Assembly: GCA_052170315.1 (NCBI GenBank)
Contig: JBQNAT010000008.1
Coordinates: 1 to 64,000 of the forward strand
From: UBA9732 sp052170315
Lineage (GTDB): Bacteria; Spirochaetota; Spirochaetia; Sphaerochaetales; Sphaerochaetaceae
DNA: 64,000 bases
Reading direction: 5' to 3'
In this document: piece after piece, positions 25,953-35,787 of the stretch
Numbering within the stretch: position 1 is the first letter of the stretch
Layout of the letters: each line of letters starts with the position of its first letter
Program-made: the position numbers and the translations under genes
Notes under the pieces: model-generated
What the model saw: only the letters and a program-made list of their open reading frames with translations
What the model was told of the DNA's origin: nothing
Database searches by the model: none

Positions 25953-27484
25953 GAAATTCAAAGGCTTTTAAACGCTGTTTTATTATTGCAGCCATCCTTG
26001 TTCTTGTATGTACAGGCGTGTTTGGCGCAATAAACGATTCGCTTCCTTCAAAAGGCGAACATTATCTGACATATGCGGATTATCAGGCTGCCGGTTACAG
26101 TGCTCCAACGTGGAGGTCCAAGGCTGCGGTTATAACTCAAAACGTTCTGGAGTACGCAAGAGAACTGTATGCGTCCGGGGAACTTAAAGAAGCGTACAAA
26201 TGGGTAAACAACGGTGGTTATTTCGGCTGGTATGAAACAACCGGCTTCGAGCGCAACACCATGGGCTACATTTCCGGCGCGCGCGTCAGCGCGGTTGAGC
26301 TTCAGTTTAAGACTACAAGGCAGTCCATAAAGAAAGATTTGGGTGCCGATACGGTTAATGCAAATCTGGATACCCTTATCGCGATGCTCACGGAGGACGG
26401 CAAGATTTTAGGTGAAAGATTCGGCGACGCGGACGCGGGCGAAGGTACATCTTCCGCAGCGACCAATTCCGCAAACACATCAGCTTCCGGAAGCACTTCC
26501 GCCGCCGTAACAACTTTCGTTGCTTGCTATTCCATACTTCTTCGCGAAGGCTTTGAAGCTATCCTCATAGTCGGTGCAATCCTTGCATACCTCAGAAAGT
26601 CATCGGGCGAAGACAAAATTGAAGCCGCAAGAAAGTGCAGGCCGGTCTATCTTGGGTCTCTCATAGGCATAGTCGGAAGCCTGCTTCTTGCGTGGCTGCT
26701 TTACGCAATCAAGCTTGCGAATACCGCGTCGCAGGAAGTCATTGAAGGCATTACCGCGCTCACAGCGGTGGTTGTCCTTTATTATGTCAGCAACTGGATG
26801 CTTTCCAAGTCCGAAACCGATGCGTGGGTTGGCTACATCCGTTCAAGGGCCGAAAAGAACGGCGGAAAGGGACGTGCCGGCTACTATGCGCTTGCCTTTA
26901 CAGCCTTCCTTGCGGTATTCAGAGAAGGGGCCGAGGTCGTACTGTTCTATCAGCCCCTGCTTTCGCAGGGTTATCCGGGCTCTGTTTGGGCAGGCATGAT
27001 TTTCGGAGCGATATCGCTTGTTGTTGTGTATCTGCTTATCAAGTACCTGAGCGTGAAGATTCCTATAAGACCTTTCTTTACCGCTACAAGCATACTGATG
27101 TTCCTTATGTCAGTTTCGTTCCTTGGCGCGGGTATTAAAGAGCTTATTGAAGGCGATGTTCTTTCAGCTACAACCCCCAACTGGCTTTCGTGGATTCCCT
27201 ACACGGATTTCCTTGATGTTCTTGGCATATATCCGATTCTGGAAACTCTCATACCTCAGCTGCTGCTGCTTGCGGTATCGGTTGTCATATTCGTAATCCA
27301 GACGAAGAAGAACAATGCCATCCATGCTCTGGCTGAAAAGAAGAGGCTTGAGGAAGAGGCCGTTGCCGAAGCTAAGGCAAAGGCTGCGGAGGAAGAGGCT
27401 TTCAAGGCCCGCGTGAAAGCTGCGGTGCTTGAGGTGCTGAAGGATATGAAGCAGATTCCCGGAAAGGACTCTGCCGATAAATAA
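25949..27484 (+). CDS. FTR1-family iron permease
   Basis: A 511-aa iron permease. A signal-like helix (about 10-27) is followed by an extracytoplasmic helical domain to about residue 180, then seven membrane helices. The paired iron motifs are REGFE (199-203) and REGAE (325-329). The C-terminal tail from about 455 is a charged Ala/Glu/Lys-rich helix. FTR1 proteins with this N-terminal domain work with P19/Tp34, encoded next. Overlaps the ATPase gene by 4 bp. Confidence 0.92.
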   Translation: MRNSKAFKRCFIIAAILVLVCTGVFGAINDSLPSKGEHYLTYADYQAAGYSAPTWRSKAAVITQNVLEYARELYASGELKEAYKWVNNGGYFGWYETTGFERNTMGYISGARVSAVELQFKTTRQSIKKDLGADTVNANLDTLIAMLTEDGKILGERFGDADAGEGTSSAATNSANTSASGSTSAAVTTFVACYSILLREGFEAILIVGAILAYLRKSSGEDKIEAARKCRPVYLGSLIGIVGSLLLAWLLYAIKLANTASQEVIEGITALTAVVVLYYVSNWMLSKSETDAWVGYIRSRAEKNGGKGRAGYYALAFTAFLAVFREGAEVVLFYQPLLSQGYPGSVWAGMIFGAISLVVVYLLIKYLSVKIPIRPFFTATSILMFLMSVSFLGAGIKELIEGDVLSATTPNWLSWIPYTDFLDVLGIYPILETLIPQLLLLAVSVVIFVIQTKKNNAIHALAEKKRLEEEAVAEAKAKAAEEEAFKARVKAAVLEVLKDMKQIPGKDSADK

Positions 27485-27572
27485 GTGTTGTTATCCGGGG
27501 TAAGCCTGCGTTGCTCGCGAACCTACGGTATGAAACAAATCATTTTGACCATAAGGTAAAGGAGAAATTATT

Positions 27573-28178
27573 ATGGTAAAGAAAATTATTATGTTGCTTC
27601 TGGTTCTTGTCCTTGCAACAGGCGTTGTCTTCGCGAACGGGACAAATGAAAAGGCCGCTCCTGCCGGCACCGCCGCGTCCGATAATGCAGCGGCCGGTGA
27701 TGCTGCCGGTTTCACCGAATATCCTATTTTCGAGGATGAGGAAGTTGGTTTCATCAATCTTTCCGCCGTCTATTTCCAGCCGGTTCCAATGTCAGCAGGA
27801 AATGAGAACATCGAAGGCTTCAACATTCACCTTGAGGCTGATATTTCAGCTCTTGAGAACAAACTGGGCTATGGCGTAGGCGACTGGGTACCTTACCTCA
27901 CAGTAGATTACAGGGTATGGAATGCCAAGGGAACTGCCGCTGAGGGAACATTCATGGTCATGAGCGCTTCCGACGGTCCTCACTACGGCGCAAACATTGC
28001 CCTGCCGAAGTCAGACACCTACAATGTGACTATTACAATTCACAGCCCTGAGGAGAACGGATATCTTCTCCACATTGATGCCGCGACAGGTCCGGGCGGA
28101 ACCTTTGACGAGTATTTCGCAAACGGCAACCTGAGCTACACCTTTGAGGGTTGGGACTACACAGTACAGGAGTGGTAA
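27573..28178 (+). CDS. Periplasmic iron-binding protein P19/Tp34
   Basis: A 201-aa secreted protein of the Iron_transport (P19/Tp34) family. The signal peptide ends at VFANG; unlike T. pallidum Tp34 there is no lipobox Cys, so it is predicted soluble. Family metal-site features are present: FNIHLEADI, and FMVMSASDGPHYGANI with Met and His. An Ala-rich linker (about 24-45) follows the signal. Preceded by AAAGGAGA, and followed by a strong intercistronic hairpin. Confidence 0.92.
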   Translation: MVKKIIMLLLVLVLATGVVFANGTNEKAAPAGTAASDNAAAGDAAGFTEYPIFEDEEVGFINLSAVYFQPVPMSAGNENIEGFNIHLEADISALENKLGYGVGDWVPYLTVDYRVWNAKGTAAEGTFMVMSASDGPHYGANIALPKSDTYNVTITIHSPEENGYLLHIDAATGPGGTFDEYFANGNLSYTFEGWDYTVQEW

Positions 28179-28211
28179 CTCCTTATTGTAATCTCATTGT
28201 AGATTTCGTGC

Positions 28212-28250
28212 GTACGTTGCGTCTGTCTTCTGGACGCAGCGTACTCTTTT
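28212..28250 (+). terminator. Intercistronic hairpin after p19
   Basis: GTACGTTGCGTC (28212-28223) pairs with GACGCAGCGTAC (28233-28244), followed by TCTTTT. The Shine-Dalgarno of the DUF2318 gene follows at once. It is likely a partial terminator or 3' stabiliser that would make P19 more abundant than downstream products. Confidence 0.55.
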
Positions 28251-28268
28251 ATAAGAGAGGAGACGGCT

Positions 28269-29519
28269 GTGCTTAAATACTTCGTTTCGAGTACAGAGCA
28301 ACTTATAAACATGATGACGGCCATAGGACTTGTCTACGCGTATGTCGTTAACGCCTTTGATTTCAAGGGCAGGCGGTATATGAATGCGGCAATCCTCTGC
28401 GGTCTTGTTCTTTCGTTCGTTATCCTGTATTTCAGGCAGTATACGAACATGTATGCCACGGGTTTATGGAATCTCAGGATATTCACCGCTTCGGGAATAT
28501 TTTTCCTGACTTTGATTGTTTTCGTTATTCTGACTTCAAAATTCACTGAAACCGGAAGGATAGGCGTCTGTGTTTCAGCGGCGGCGCTTACAGCGCTTAT
28601 AATGGCCTATTACATGCCGGCATTTTTAATGCTGCCGCATACCGCAATGCTTACAGAAAAAAGCGTTTTGAGTTCCAGCTTCCTTCTGAAATTCATAGGG
28701 ATGCTGTTCGGTCTGATTCTGACGTTTGTCCTGGGACTTTCCTCCTATAAGGGAAGCCTTAGGTCAGGGAAGACTCATAGCCTGATTTATATGCTGGCTG
28801 TCCTTGCGCTGAATACAGTAAAGTACCTGGGACTTTCATTCGGCATAATGCTTGCCAGAAGGCTTATAAAATCAAATCATACGCTTTTCGTGTTTTCCAA
28901 GAACGTTACCAATTATTCCGATTGGTTCACATATGCAATTATAGTTATATGTCTTGTAATGCAGGGCATTATCTTCTTCAGAAGCCTTACATACAATGAG
29001 CCGTATACCAATCCTGCCGAGCACAGAAAAATCATAGCTAAATGGAGAAGAGCAAGACGCTGGTCCGTAACGGCGCTGGTCTGCGCGGTAATTTCAGTAT
29101 GTACCATGACGGTAATAGATTACTACGCCAACCGTCCCGTTGAACTTTCTCCCATGGAGGATGCCGCGAAGCTGGATGACAGAAATATGTACATTTCTTT
29201 TGAGCAGGTCAGCGACGGAGCGCTTCACCGCTTCGGCTATACTACGGAAGACGGAATAACGGTTCGTTTCATAGTAATAAAGAAGCCCAATTCCTCGGCC
29301 TACGGGGTTGGCCTGGATGCCTGTGATATCTGCGGAGAGACAGGGTACTACCAAAGAGGGACGCAGGTTGTCTGCAACCTGTGCGATGTAGTGATGAATA
29401 TAAACACCATCGGTTTCAAGGGCGGCTGCAACCCGATAATAATCGACTACAGTATAGCCGACGGGTACATAGTGGTTCCGTATTCGACGCTTATTGAGCA
29501 CAAGTCGGAATTTAAATAG
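28269..29519 (+). CDS. DUF2318 (Fe-S-membrane type) protein
   Basis: A 416-aa protein starting with GTG after GAGGAGA. Seven or eight membrane helices (about 10-265) are followed by a DUF2318 domain with two Cys pairs: DACDICGETGYYQ and CNLCDVVMNI, then TIGFKGGCNPI. The Cys pattern suggests a metal or Fe-S site outside the membrane. This family accompanies P19 and FTR1 in iron-uptake loci and may supply electrons to the iron-binding protein (inference). Confidence 0.85.
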   Translation: MLKYFVSSTEQLINMMTAIGLVYAYVVNAFDFKGRRYMNAAILCGLVLSFVILYFRQYTNMYATGLWNLRIFTASGIFFLTLIVFVILTSKFTETGRIGVCVSAAALTALIMAYYMPAFLMLPHTAMLTEKSVLSSSFLLKFIGMLFGLILTFVLGLSSYKGSLRSGKTHSLIYMLAVLALNTVKYLGLSFGIMLARRLIKSNHTLFVFSKNVTNYSDWFTYAIIVICLVMQGIIFFRSLTYNEPYTNPAEHRKIIAKWRRARRWSVTALVCAVISVCTMTVIDYYANRPVELSPMEDAAKLDDRNMYISFEQVSDGALHRFGYTTEDGITVRFIVIKKPNSSAYGVGLDACDICGETGYYQRGTQVVCNLCDVVMNINTIGFKGGCNPIIIDYSIADGYIVVPYSTLIEHKSEFK

Positions 29520-29532
29520 GGGGTATGGAAGC

Positions 29533-30825
29533 ATGTTTGGAAGAATGATCCGCGGGACTTTCATCCGCCAGCTGAAAAAAATGGCGCTGATAGCCCTCAC
29601 GATAGCGTTGGGAACGTCCCTTGCGACGGCAATGATAAGCGTTGTTCTTGACATAGGAGACAAAGTCCATCAGGAACTTAAGGCTTACGGAGCCAACATT
29701 ACCGTTGTTCCCAAGTCCTATTCAATAATAAACAATCTGTACGATATAGAAGGCGGTTCCCGGACAAAGGCTTATCTTAACGAGAACGAGCTTGGGAATA
29801 TTAAAACCATTTTCTGGGCCTTCAATATTGTAGACTATGCGCCTTTCCTTACTTCAAAGGCCTTGCTTGACAGCGGGTTCTCTGTCGATGTTGTGGGAAG
29901 CTGGTTCAATCATCATATGGAACTGCCTACAGGAGAAACTCTGGACGCGGGAATAAACAGTCTCAGAAGCTGGTGGGAACTGAAAGACGGCTCATGGGTC
30001 AATGAACAGGACCCCTCCGGCAGCGGCGGTGCGATGGTGGGGCATATTCTTGCGCAGAAGGAAGGTCTTTCCGTTGGCGATAGACTGCATGTAAAAGGTT
30101 CTGTCTCGGAAGCGAACCTGACTGTTGTAGGAATATTTGATTCGGGCGGAGAAGAGGATAACAAAATATTCGTTACGCTGGATGCCGCGCAGGCTCTTGA
30201 CGGTCTTGACGGCTGTGTTGAAAGCATAGAAGTCAGCGCCCTTACAACACCCGACAACGAGCTTGCCGTAAAGGCGGCCAGAGACCCCGGTTCACTCACC
30301 GTTGCCCAGTATGAACTTTGGTACTGTACGGCCTATACAAGCTCCGTATGCTACCAGATACAGGAAGTCATAACAGATTCGGTTGCGTCTCCCGTAAGGC
30401 AGATAGCAGCTTCAGAGGGCTCCATCCTTGATAAGACAAAACTGCTGATGGTCCTCATTATGGTTCTTAGCCTTGTAGGTTCCGCTCTGGGAATAAGCAA
30501 TCTTGTTACCGCAAGCGTCATGGAGCGCAGCCAGGAGCTGGGCCTTATGAAGGCAATTGGGGCCTATAACAGCTCCGTTACAGCTCTTGTGCTTGTGGAA
30601 ATAATGATAACGGCAGTTGTCGGAGGCCTTGTCGGTTTCGGCGCAGGAGTGGGATTCGCTCAGATAATAGGGCAGACAGTTTTCGGCTCCGCCATAACAC
30701 TGAGGACAATGGTTATCCCGATTGTTGCCGTCCTTATAGTCCTTGTGACTTTACTGGGAAGCCTTCCCGCGATAAGGATGCTTATGAAACTTGAACCTGC
30801 GGAAGTCCTGCACGGCGGGCATTGA
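29533..30825 (+). CDS. FtsX-type ABC permease of the P19/FTR1 cluster
   Basis: A 430-aa permease. The start at 29533 follows AGGGGG, and a longer frame from 29494 would overlap DUF2318. An N-terminal helix (about 15-36), an extracytoplasmic domain beginning YGANITVVPKS, and three C-terminal helices with the loop MERSQELGLMKAIGA are visible. It partners with the next permease and the ATPase at 31977. Confidence 0.87.
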   Translation: MFGRMIRGTFIRQLKKMALIALTIALGTSLATAMISVVLDIGDKVHQELKAYGANITVVPKSYSIINNLYDIEGGSRTKAYLNENELGNIKTIFWAFNIVDYAPFLTSKALLDSGFSVDVVGSWFNHHMELPTGETLDAGINSLRSWWELKDGSWVNEQDPSGSGGAMVGHILAQKEGLSVGDRLHVKGSVSEANLTVVGIFDSGGEEDNKIFVTLDAAQALDGLDGCVESIEVSALTTPDNELAVKAARDPGSLTVAQYELWYCTAYTSSVCYQIQEVITDSVASPVRQIAASEGSILDKTKLLMVLIMVLSLVGSALGISNLVTASVMERSQELGLMKAIGAYNSSVTALVLVEIMITAVVGGLVGFGAGVGFAQIIGQTVFGSAITLRTMVIPIVAVLIVLVTLLGSLPAIRMLMKLEPAEVLHGGH

Positions 30826-30835
30826 GGGGGATGAA

Positions 30836-31975
30836 ATGAACCGGAACAGAAAAATGTTTTTAAGAATGGTTACCGCGTCCCTTTTAAGGCGCAGATCAAG
30901 AATGCTGATAGCTCTTTTGGCCATTGCCATAGGCGGAGCTATCCTTTCCGGTCTTGTGACCATATACTACGATGTCCCAAGACAGATGGGCGCGCAGTTC
31001 AGGAACTATGGGGCAAACATGATAGTTACCGCAAATGATGCGGGTTTTAGCCTGGACGATTTTGAGCGCAGCAAGGTCTGTATAGCTTCCTCCGATCTTG
31101 TAGGCGCAACAGCCTTCAGATATAAGACTGTAAGGATGCATGAACAGCCCGTACAGGCTGCGGGCACAGATATGGAAAGCATACGCAAAACCAGCCCGTA
31201 CTGGTCTGTGGACGGGGATTATCCGTCCGGGAGACGCAGTCTTCTTGTTGGAAAGAATATTGCCGAAAACCTTGGACTTTCCGTTGGCGGCCGGGTCACG
31301 CTCAGCTTCACGCCGGAAGACCTCAGCGCTCTTGATACCCAGCTGGACTTTCTTGTTTCAGGGATTGTAAATACAGGCGGAAACGAGGAAAACTACGTGT
31401 ACATGTCTTTTGAAGACCTGAAAGACCTTACCGGGGATGCGGATATCTACGATGTAGCCGAGCTTAGCGTGACTTCAGGCTCTGACAGCCTTGAAGGCTA
31501 TGTAAAAAAAATCACTGACAGCGTTAATTCCGTCACCGCCAACCTGGTCAAGCGTGTGACAGCAAGCGAAACAACGGTGCTGTCAAAGCTTCAGGCTCTT
31601 GTCCTTCTTGTTACCGTAATTGTTCTTGCCCTTACCATGATATGCGTGGCGACTACGATGAACGCCGTGGTATCTGAAAGGCGGAAGGAAATAGGGCTTA
31701 AAAAGGCCATAGGGGCGTCGGACGCAAGCCTTTTCAAAGATGTTATGGGCGAGGGTCTGCTGCTTGGCGCAGCCGGCGGGCTTTTGGGCTCTGCCATAGG
31801 CTTCGCTTTTGCGCAGACGGTAAGCGTAAATGTTTTCGGGAGCGCGATAAGGCTTAAGCCCCTGCTTATACCTGTAACCGTACTGGCTTCCGTCCTGGTG
31901 ACCGGGCTTTCCTGTCTTTCGCCTATAAGAAGCGCAACGAAAATAGACCCGGCTTTGGTTTTGAAAGGAGAATGA
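30836..31975 (+). CDS. Second FtsX-type ABC permease
   Basis: A 379-aa permease similar in layout to the preceding one (YGANMIVTAND after helix 1; SERRKEIGLKKAIGASDASL before the last helices), so the two probably form a heterodimer. The ATG at 30836 has GAGGGGG upstream. It ends 1 bp before the ATPase start. Confidence 0.87.
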   Translation: MNRNRKMFLRMVTASLLRRRSRMLIALLAIAIGGAILSGLVTIYYDVPRQMGAQFRNYGANMIVTANDAGFSLDDFERSKVCIASSDLVGATAFRYKTVRMHEQPVQAAGTDMESIRKTSPYWSVDGDYPSGRRSLLVGKNIAENLGLSVGGRVTLSFTPEDLSALDTQLDFLVSGIVNTGGNEENYVYMSFEDLKDLTGDADIYDVAELSVTSGSDSLEGYVKKITDSVNSVTANLVKRVTASETTVLSKLQALVLLVTVIVLALTMICVATTMNAVVSERRKEIGLKKAIGASDASLFKDVMGEGLLLGAAGGLLGSAIGFAFAQTVSVNVFGSAIRLKPLLIPVTVLASVLVTGLSCLSPIRSATKIDPALVLKGE

Positions 31976-31976
31976 T

Positions 31977-32672
31977 ATGAGTTTGCTTGAATTTAAAAAC
32001 GTATTTAAAACATATGGTAATCTCAATGCTTTGAACAATGTAAGCTTCAAAGTAGAAAAGGGTGAATGGGTATCCATCATGGGGCCTTCCGGTTCCGGAA
32101 AGAGCACTATGATGAACATAATAGGGTGCATGGACAAACCCAGCAGGGGAGAAGTCCTGATTGACGGCGTGGACGTTACAAAGCTTCCCGACAAAAAGCT
32201 TACCGCGATAAGGCGCGACAAAATAGGCCTTATCTTTCAGCAGTTTCATCTTGTTACATATCTCACCGCTGTGGAAAACGTCATGCTTGCGCAATATTAC
32301 CACAGCATAACGGATGAAAAAGAGGCTCTGGAGGCTTTGGACAGAGTGGGGCTGGCAGACAGGGCAAAACACCTTCCCAGCCAGCTTTCCGGCGGAGAAC
32401 AGCAGAGAGTCTGCGTAGCAAGGGCTTTGATAAACCATCCAGAGATAATACTTGCGGATGAGCCTACGGGAAACCTTGATGACGCAAACGAGGAAATAGT
32501 TGTTGACCTTTTCAGCAAGCTGCATGCGGAAGGGACAACCCTAATAGTTGTCACCCATGACCCTGAGGTTGGCGAGGTTGCCCAGAGGCAGCTTTTCCTT
32601 CGTAACGGCAGCCTTGTCAAAGAAACGGTGAATCCCGATTTCACCGGCAAGATAAGATTTGATATACTGTAG
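31977..32672 (+). CDS. LolD/MacB-type ABC ATPase
   Basis: A 231-aa ATPase. Walker A GPSGSGKST, signature LSGGEQQRVCVARAL and Walker B ILADEPTGNLD are intact. It completes the second ABC set of the iron cluster. The next gene starts 20 bp on, so transcription probably continues into the flavin/fumarate-reductase-like genes. Confidence 0.9.
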   Translation: MSLLEFKNVFKTYGNLNALNNVSFKVEKGEWVSIMGPSGSGKSTMMNIIGCMDKPSRGEVLIDGVDVTKLPDKKLTAIRRDKIGLIFQQFHLVTYLTAVENVMLAQYYHSITDEKEALEALDRVGLADRAKHLPSQLSGGEQQRVCVARALINHPEIILADEPTGNLDDANEEIVVDLFSKLHAEGTTLIVVTHDPEVGEVAQRQLFLRNGSLVKETVNPDFTGKIRFDIL

Positions 32673-32692
32673 TCCGGTTATTGGAGTTTGTC

Positions 32693-33148
32693 ATGAAAAA
32701 TAAAACTTTAATTTTTATTTTGGCTATCGTTTGCCTTGCTTGCCTGCTGTTTGTCAGCTGCGGCAAAAAAAGCGTAAACTACAGTGACGGCACATACACA
32801 GGCAAAAGTTCCGTCTATGTGAACGACGACGGCACTGATGACGGAAACGGCTACGGTGTCGTAAGCCTTACTCTGAAGAATAATGTGATAACCGAATGTA
32901 CATTTCAGACTTTCCAGGAAGACGGGAGTCCTAAGGACAGGGAATACGGAAAAGCGGGCGGAGTTGTAGCCAACAGGGATTACTACAACAAGGCTCAGAA
33001 GGCGGTTGCCGCCTGTGATGAGTATGCTTCCAACCTTGTCAGAACCAACGATATTGAAAAAGTTGATATGATAAGCGGAGCGACCATAAACTACAAGGAG
33101 TTCAAGGAAGCCGTGTCTGTGGCTTTGGATACAGCGTCTTCAAAATAA
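32693..33148 (+). CDS. FMN-binding-domain lipoprotein, probable ApbE target
   Basis: A 151-aa lipoprotein: signal helix with the lipobox FVSC (Cys23), then an FMN_bind domain. DMISGAT at 125-131 fits the ApbE flavinylation motif (D-x-x-S/T-G/S-A-S/T), so FMN may be covalently attached to Thr131. No apbE gene is in the window. Placed between the iron-uptake genes and fumarate-reductase-like subunits, it is a candidate electron carrier outside the membrane. Confidence 0.85.
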   Translation: MKNKTLIFILAIVCLACLLFVSCGKKSVNYSDGTYTGKSSVYVNDDGTDDGNGYGVVSLTLKNNVITECTFQTFQEDGSPKDREYGKAGGVVANRDYYNKAQKAVAACDEYASNLVRTNDIEKVDMISGATINYKEFKEAVSVALDTASSK

Positions 33149-33149
33149 G

Positions 33150-33665
33150 ATGAGTTTCGGAAATTTTGTCAGGCATACTGCAATAGTCATACTCGGTTTG
33201 ACGGTTCTTCTGGGTATACCGTTCATTCTTACAGACTACGGCAGAAACCTGATTTTCCGCGGAAACGTTGACCTTATAGGCTCGGCTACGGTAATTTTGG
33301 ATAAACCTTCGGGACGGTATTTCGTCCTTATAAACTCCGACATGCACAAAGACAAAGAAAAACTGGATTTCTGGGTTGACTTCTTCGGAGGGGGGGATGT
33401 TTCCTTTATTTTTGAAGATATCCACTGCTCCGTCGCCAGAGGGGATACCGGCGCACTGGATATGGCTAACAGCTTCCGTTCCAGACTTCCTGAAAATCAG
33501 ATGAGCCTTAAAATTGAGGATTCCGTTCTTCTTCTCTCCCGTGCGGACAACGGTAAATTTGATATCATAGTAATGTCCTCCGAATTCGCAGAGCGCAACA
33601 AGGCTTTTTCTGCGGTCAGAGACAATGTTATCCTTATAGATGTAAACGATAAGGAGGAACTGTGA
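33150..33665 (+). CDS. Membrane-anchored protein of unknown function
   Basis: A 171-aa protein starting 1 bp after the lipoprotein stop. One N-terminal helix (about 8-29) is followed by a soluble extracytoplasmic domain without Cys clusters; the motif GGGDVSFIFEDIHC is notable. I recognise no family. Tight coupling on both sides (4-bp overlap with the next gene) suggests it is a subunit of the same redox complex. Confidence 0.6.
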   Translation: MSFGNFVRHTAIVILGLTVLLGIPFILTDYGRNLIFRGNVDLIGSATVILDKPSGRYFVLINSDMHKDKEKLDFWVDFFGGGDVSFIFEDIHCSVARGDTGALDMANSFRSRLPENQMSLKIEDSVLLLSRADNGKFDIIVMSSEFAERNKAFSAVRDNVILIDVNDKEEL

Positions 33666-34222
33666 GAAAAATCAACGCGGTTTTGGGTATTGCCCTTACT
33701 GTCCTGCTTCTCATACACGGCATTTCGGGAGCCTTCCAGCTTTTGGACGTAATTGCGGGAGGGAATACAATAAGAAAAGTTCTTTCATGGCTTATGGCTA
33801 CAGTTCTTTTTCTTCATGTCATAATAGGTGTAATTCTTACAATCAGGACTCTGAAAACAGAAAAAAAGTCAAAATGGGTCGGTTATCCGGCTGAAAACAG
33901 GCTTTTCTGGCTTAGGCGGATAAGCGGTTTTTCCATTCTTGTTTTTGCTGTGTACCATGTTGTTATTTTCACCGGCCCGGCAGGCAAAGTGTTCAGGCTT
34001 TCAATGTTCGGAGCCTTCCAGCTGGCAGGAAGTCTTCTTCTTGTCCTGTCCGTTGCAGTGCATCTTCTTTCAAATATAAGACCTTTAATGATTTCCTTTG
34101 GAGCGGTTAAAAGCAGGAAATTTCTTATAGATTTTCTTCTTGTACTCTCTGTTGTTCTGCTTCTCTTTTCATTTGCCTTCATCGTCTACTATCTTAGGTG
34201 GAACGTGCTATGGAAACAGTGA
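33662..34222 (+). CDS. Four-histidine membrane subunit, FrdC/cytochrome b-like
   Basis: A 186-aa protein with five hydrophobic segments. His residues fall inside helices at 19 (LLIHGISG), 52 (FLHVIIG), 99 (VYHVVIF) and 134 (AVHLLSN). Four intramembrane histidines is the ligand set of di-haem anchors of succinate/fumarate reductases. That, and its place before frdA- and frdB-like genes, make it the likely membrane anchor. Haem binding itself is not shown. Overlaps the flavoprotein gene by 13 bp. Confidence 0.7.
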   Translation: MRKINAVLGIALTVLLLIHGISGAFQLLDVIAGGNTIRKVLSWLMATVLFLHVIIGVILTIRTLKTEKKSKWVGYPAENRLFWLRRISGFSILVFAVYHVVIFTGPAGKVFRLSMFGAFQLAGSLLLVLSVAVHLLSNIRPLMISFGAVKSRKFLIDFLLVLSVVLLLFSFAFIVYYLRWNVLWKQ

Positions 34223-35787
34223 ATATCGTAGGAGCGGGTCTTGCAGGTCTTTCCGCGGCGCTGACTCTTTCCTGTGCAGGCATCAAAACAAACCTCATTT
34301 CCGTTCAGGCTTCCGAAAGGGCCCAGTCCGTTCTGGCTGAAGGCGGTATAAACGGGGTGCTGGACTGTATGGGCGAAGGCGATACGGTGGAAGCTCATTT
34401 CGCAGATACTATGAAGGCAGGCTGCTATCTGGCGGACGAAAGGGCCGTTATGGACCTTGTTTCCCATGCGCCGGGGATAATCTCTGATTTTAAAGCCATG
34501 GGTGTTCCGTTTAACAGCGTAAATGGCGTTATACAGCAAAGAAATTTCGGAGGCCAGAAAAAAAAGCGCACAGCTTTTGTGAAAAGCAGTACCGGCAAGA
34601 CCCTTATGACCGCTCTGATAGACAAAGTTCGGTTCTATGAGGCCAAGGGTCTTGTTATTCGTTATTCACATCATAATTTTGAAGGTCTGGGCATTGAAAA
34701 CGGCACTTGTCATGGCGTTTATATTTCCGATGTCTATTATTCAACCTCAGCTGACGTCGGTACTGAAACGTTTTTTCTTGAAGGACCTGTAATACTTGCT
34801 TTCGGCGGCATGAACGGTCTTTTCCCCGGCCATACCACGGGAGTGGTGACAAACAGCGGGGAAGCCGTTGCAAAGGTCTTTTCGCAGGGCGTGAAACTGA
34901 GCAATCTTGAGATGATACAGTACCACCCCACAACCATAGGCATCTGCGGCAAACGCTGTCTTGTGAGCGAAGCTGCCCGTGGAGAAGGCGGACGGCTGTA
35001 CATAGAACGCGACGGAAAGCCCTGGTTTTTCATGGAGGAGCGCTATCCTGAACTTGGAAATCTCATGCCTCGCGATGTGGTTGCCCGCGAGATGTATTTT
35101 GTCTCCCGTGACCCTTCCTGCGCAGGCCAGGTTTATCTTGACCTTACACGCATTCCTTCAGATATATGGAAAAAAAGGCTTTCCGACCTTAGAAGCGAAA
35201 TAACGGATTATCTTAAAATTGACCCCGTGAAACAGCCTGTTCCGGTTGCGCCGGCAATCCACTACTTCATGGGCGGCATAGATGTGGATATCCGCCACAG
35301 AACCAATATCCGCGGTCTTTACGCGGCAGGCGAATGCTGTTCCCAGTATCACGGGGCCAACCGCCTTGGAGGAAATTCCACTTTGGCGGCCGTATACGGC
35401 GGACGCGCGGCAGCCTCAGACATTATTGAAAACCCTATAGAAACCGAAGGTTTTTACTTCAGACCAATGCCTCATGCCCCGGCTTCGCCAAGAGTTACAG
35501 AAGAAATATGCAGAATACTGACCACCTCTATGGGAATAGTAAGAAACGGTTCGTCTCTTAAAACAGCTCTGGCGGAACTTAAGGAAATGAAAGCCCTGAA
35601 ATACGATAATGCCAATGAAATAAATATAATAACCTTATCTCAGGCAATTGTAATGTCCGCTTTGCTCAGACGGGAAAGCCGCGGAGCCCATTATAGGGAA
35701 GACTTTCCCAAAAGCGATGACGCCATGAGGCACATGACAGCTGCCGTACTCAAGAATGGGGAGGCGAAAGTTGAGTTCAAAGAATAA
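34210..35787 (+). CDS. Fumarate reductase-like flavoprotein subunit
   Basis: A 525-aa FrdA/SdhA-family flavoprotein. The FAD-binding motif is VNIVGAGLAGLSAALTL. Active-site blocks are MIQYHPTTIG, SEAARGEGGRL, HYFMGGID and GANRLGGNST, so the His and Arg residues used in fumarate/succinate chemistry are present. The residue that carries covalent FAD in SdhA/FrdA is Gln here (RAQSVLAEGG, Gln39), so FAD should be non-covalent, as in L-aspartate oxidase. The genetic pairing with an FrdB-like subunit argues against NadB. The ATG at 34210 follows AGGTGG. Confidence 0.85.
   Translation: METVNIVGAGLAGLSAALTLSCAGIKTNLISVQASERAQSVLAEGGINGVLDCMGEGDTVEAHFADTMKAGCYLADERAVMDLVSHAPGIISDFKAMGVPFNSVNGVIQQRNFGGQKKKRTAFVKSSTGKTLMTALIDKVRFYEAKGLVIRYSHHNFEGLGIENGTCHGVYISDVYYSTSADVGTETFFLEGPVILAFGGMNGLFPGHTTGVVTNSGEAVAKVFSQGVKLSNLEMIQYHPTTIGICGKRCLVSEAARGEGGRLYIERDGKPWFFMEERYPELGNLMPRDVVAREMYFVSRDPSCAGQVYLDLTRIPSDIWKKRLSDLRSEITDYLKIDPVKQPVPVAPAIHYFMGGIDVDIRHRTNIRGLYAAGECCSQYHGANRLGGNSTLAAVYGGRAAASDIIENPIETEGFYFRPMPHAPASPRVTEEICRILTTSMGIVRNGSSLKTALAELKEMKALKYDNANEINIITLSQAIVMSALLRRESRGAHYREDFPKSDDAMRHMTAAVLKNGEAKVEFKE

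Noticed and set aside
31583..32525. Long minus-strand frames opposite the second permease and ATPase
   Set aside because: Antisense shadows; both plus-strand genes have complete family motifs.
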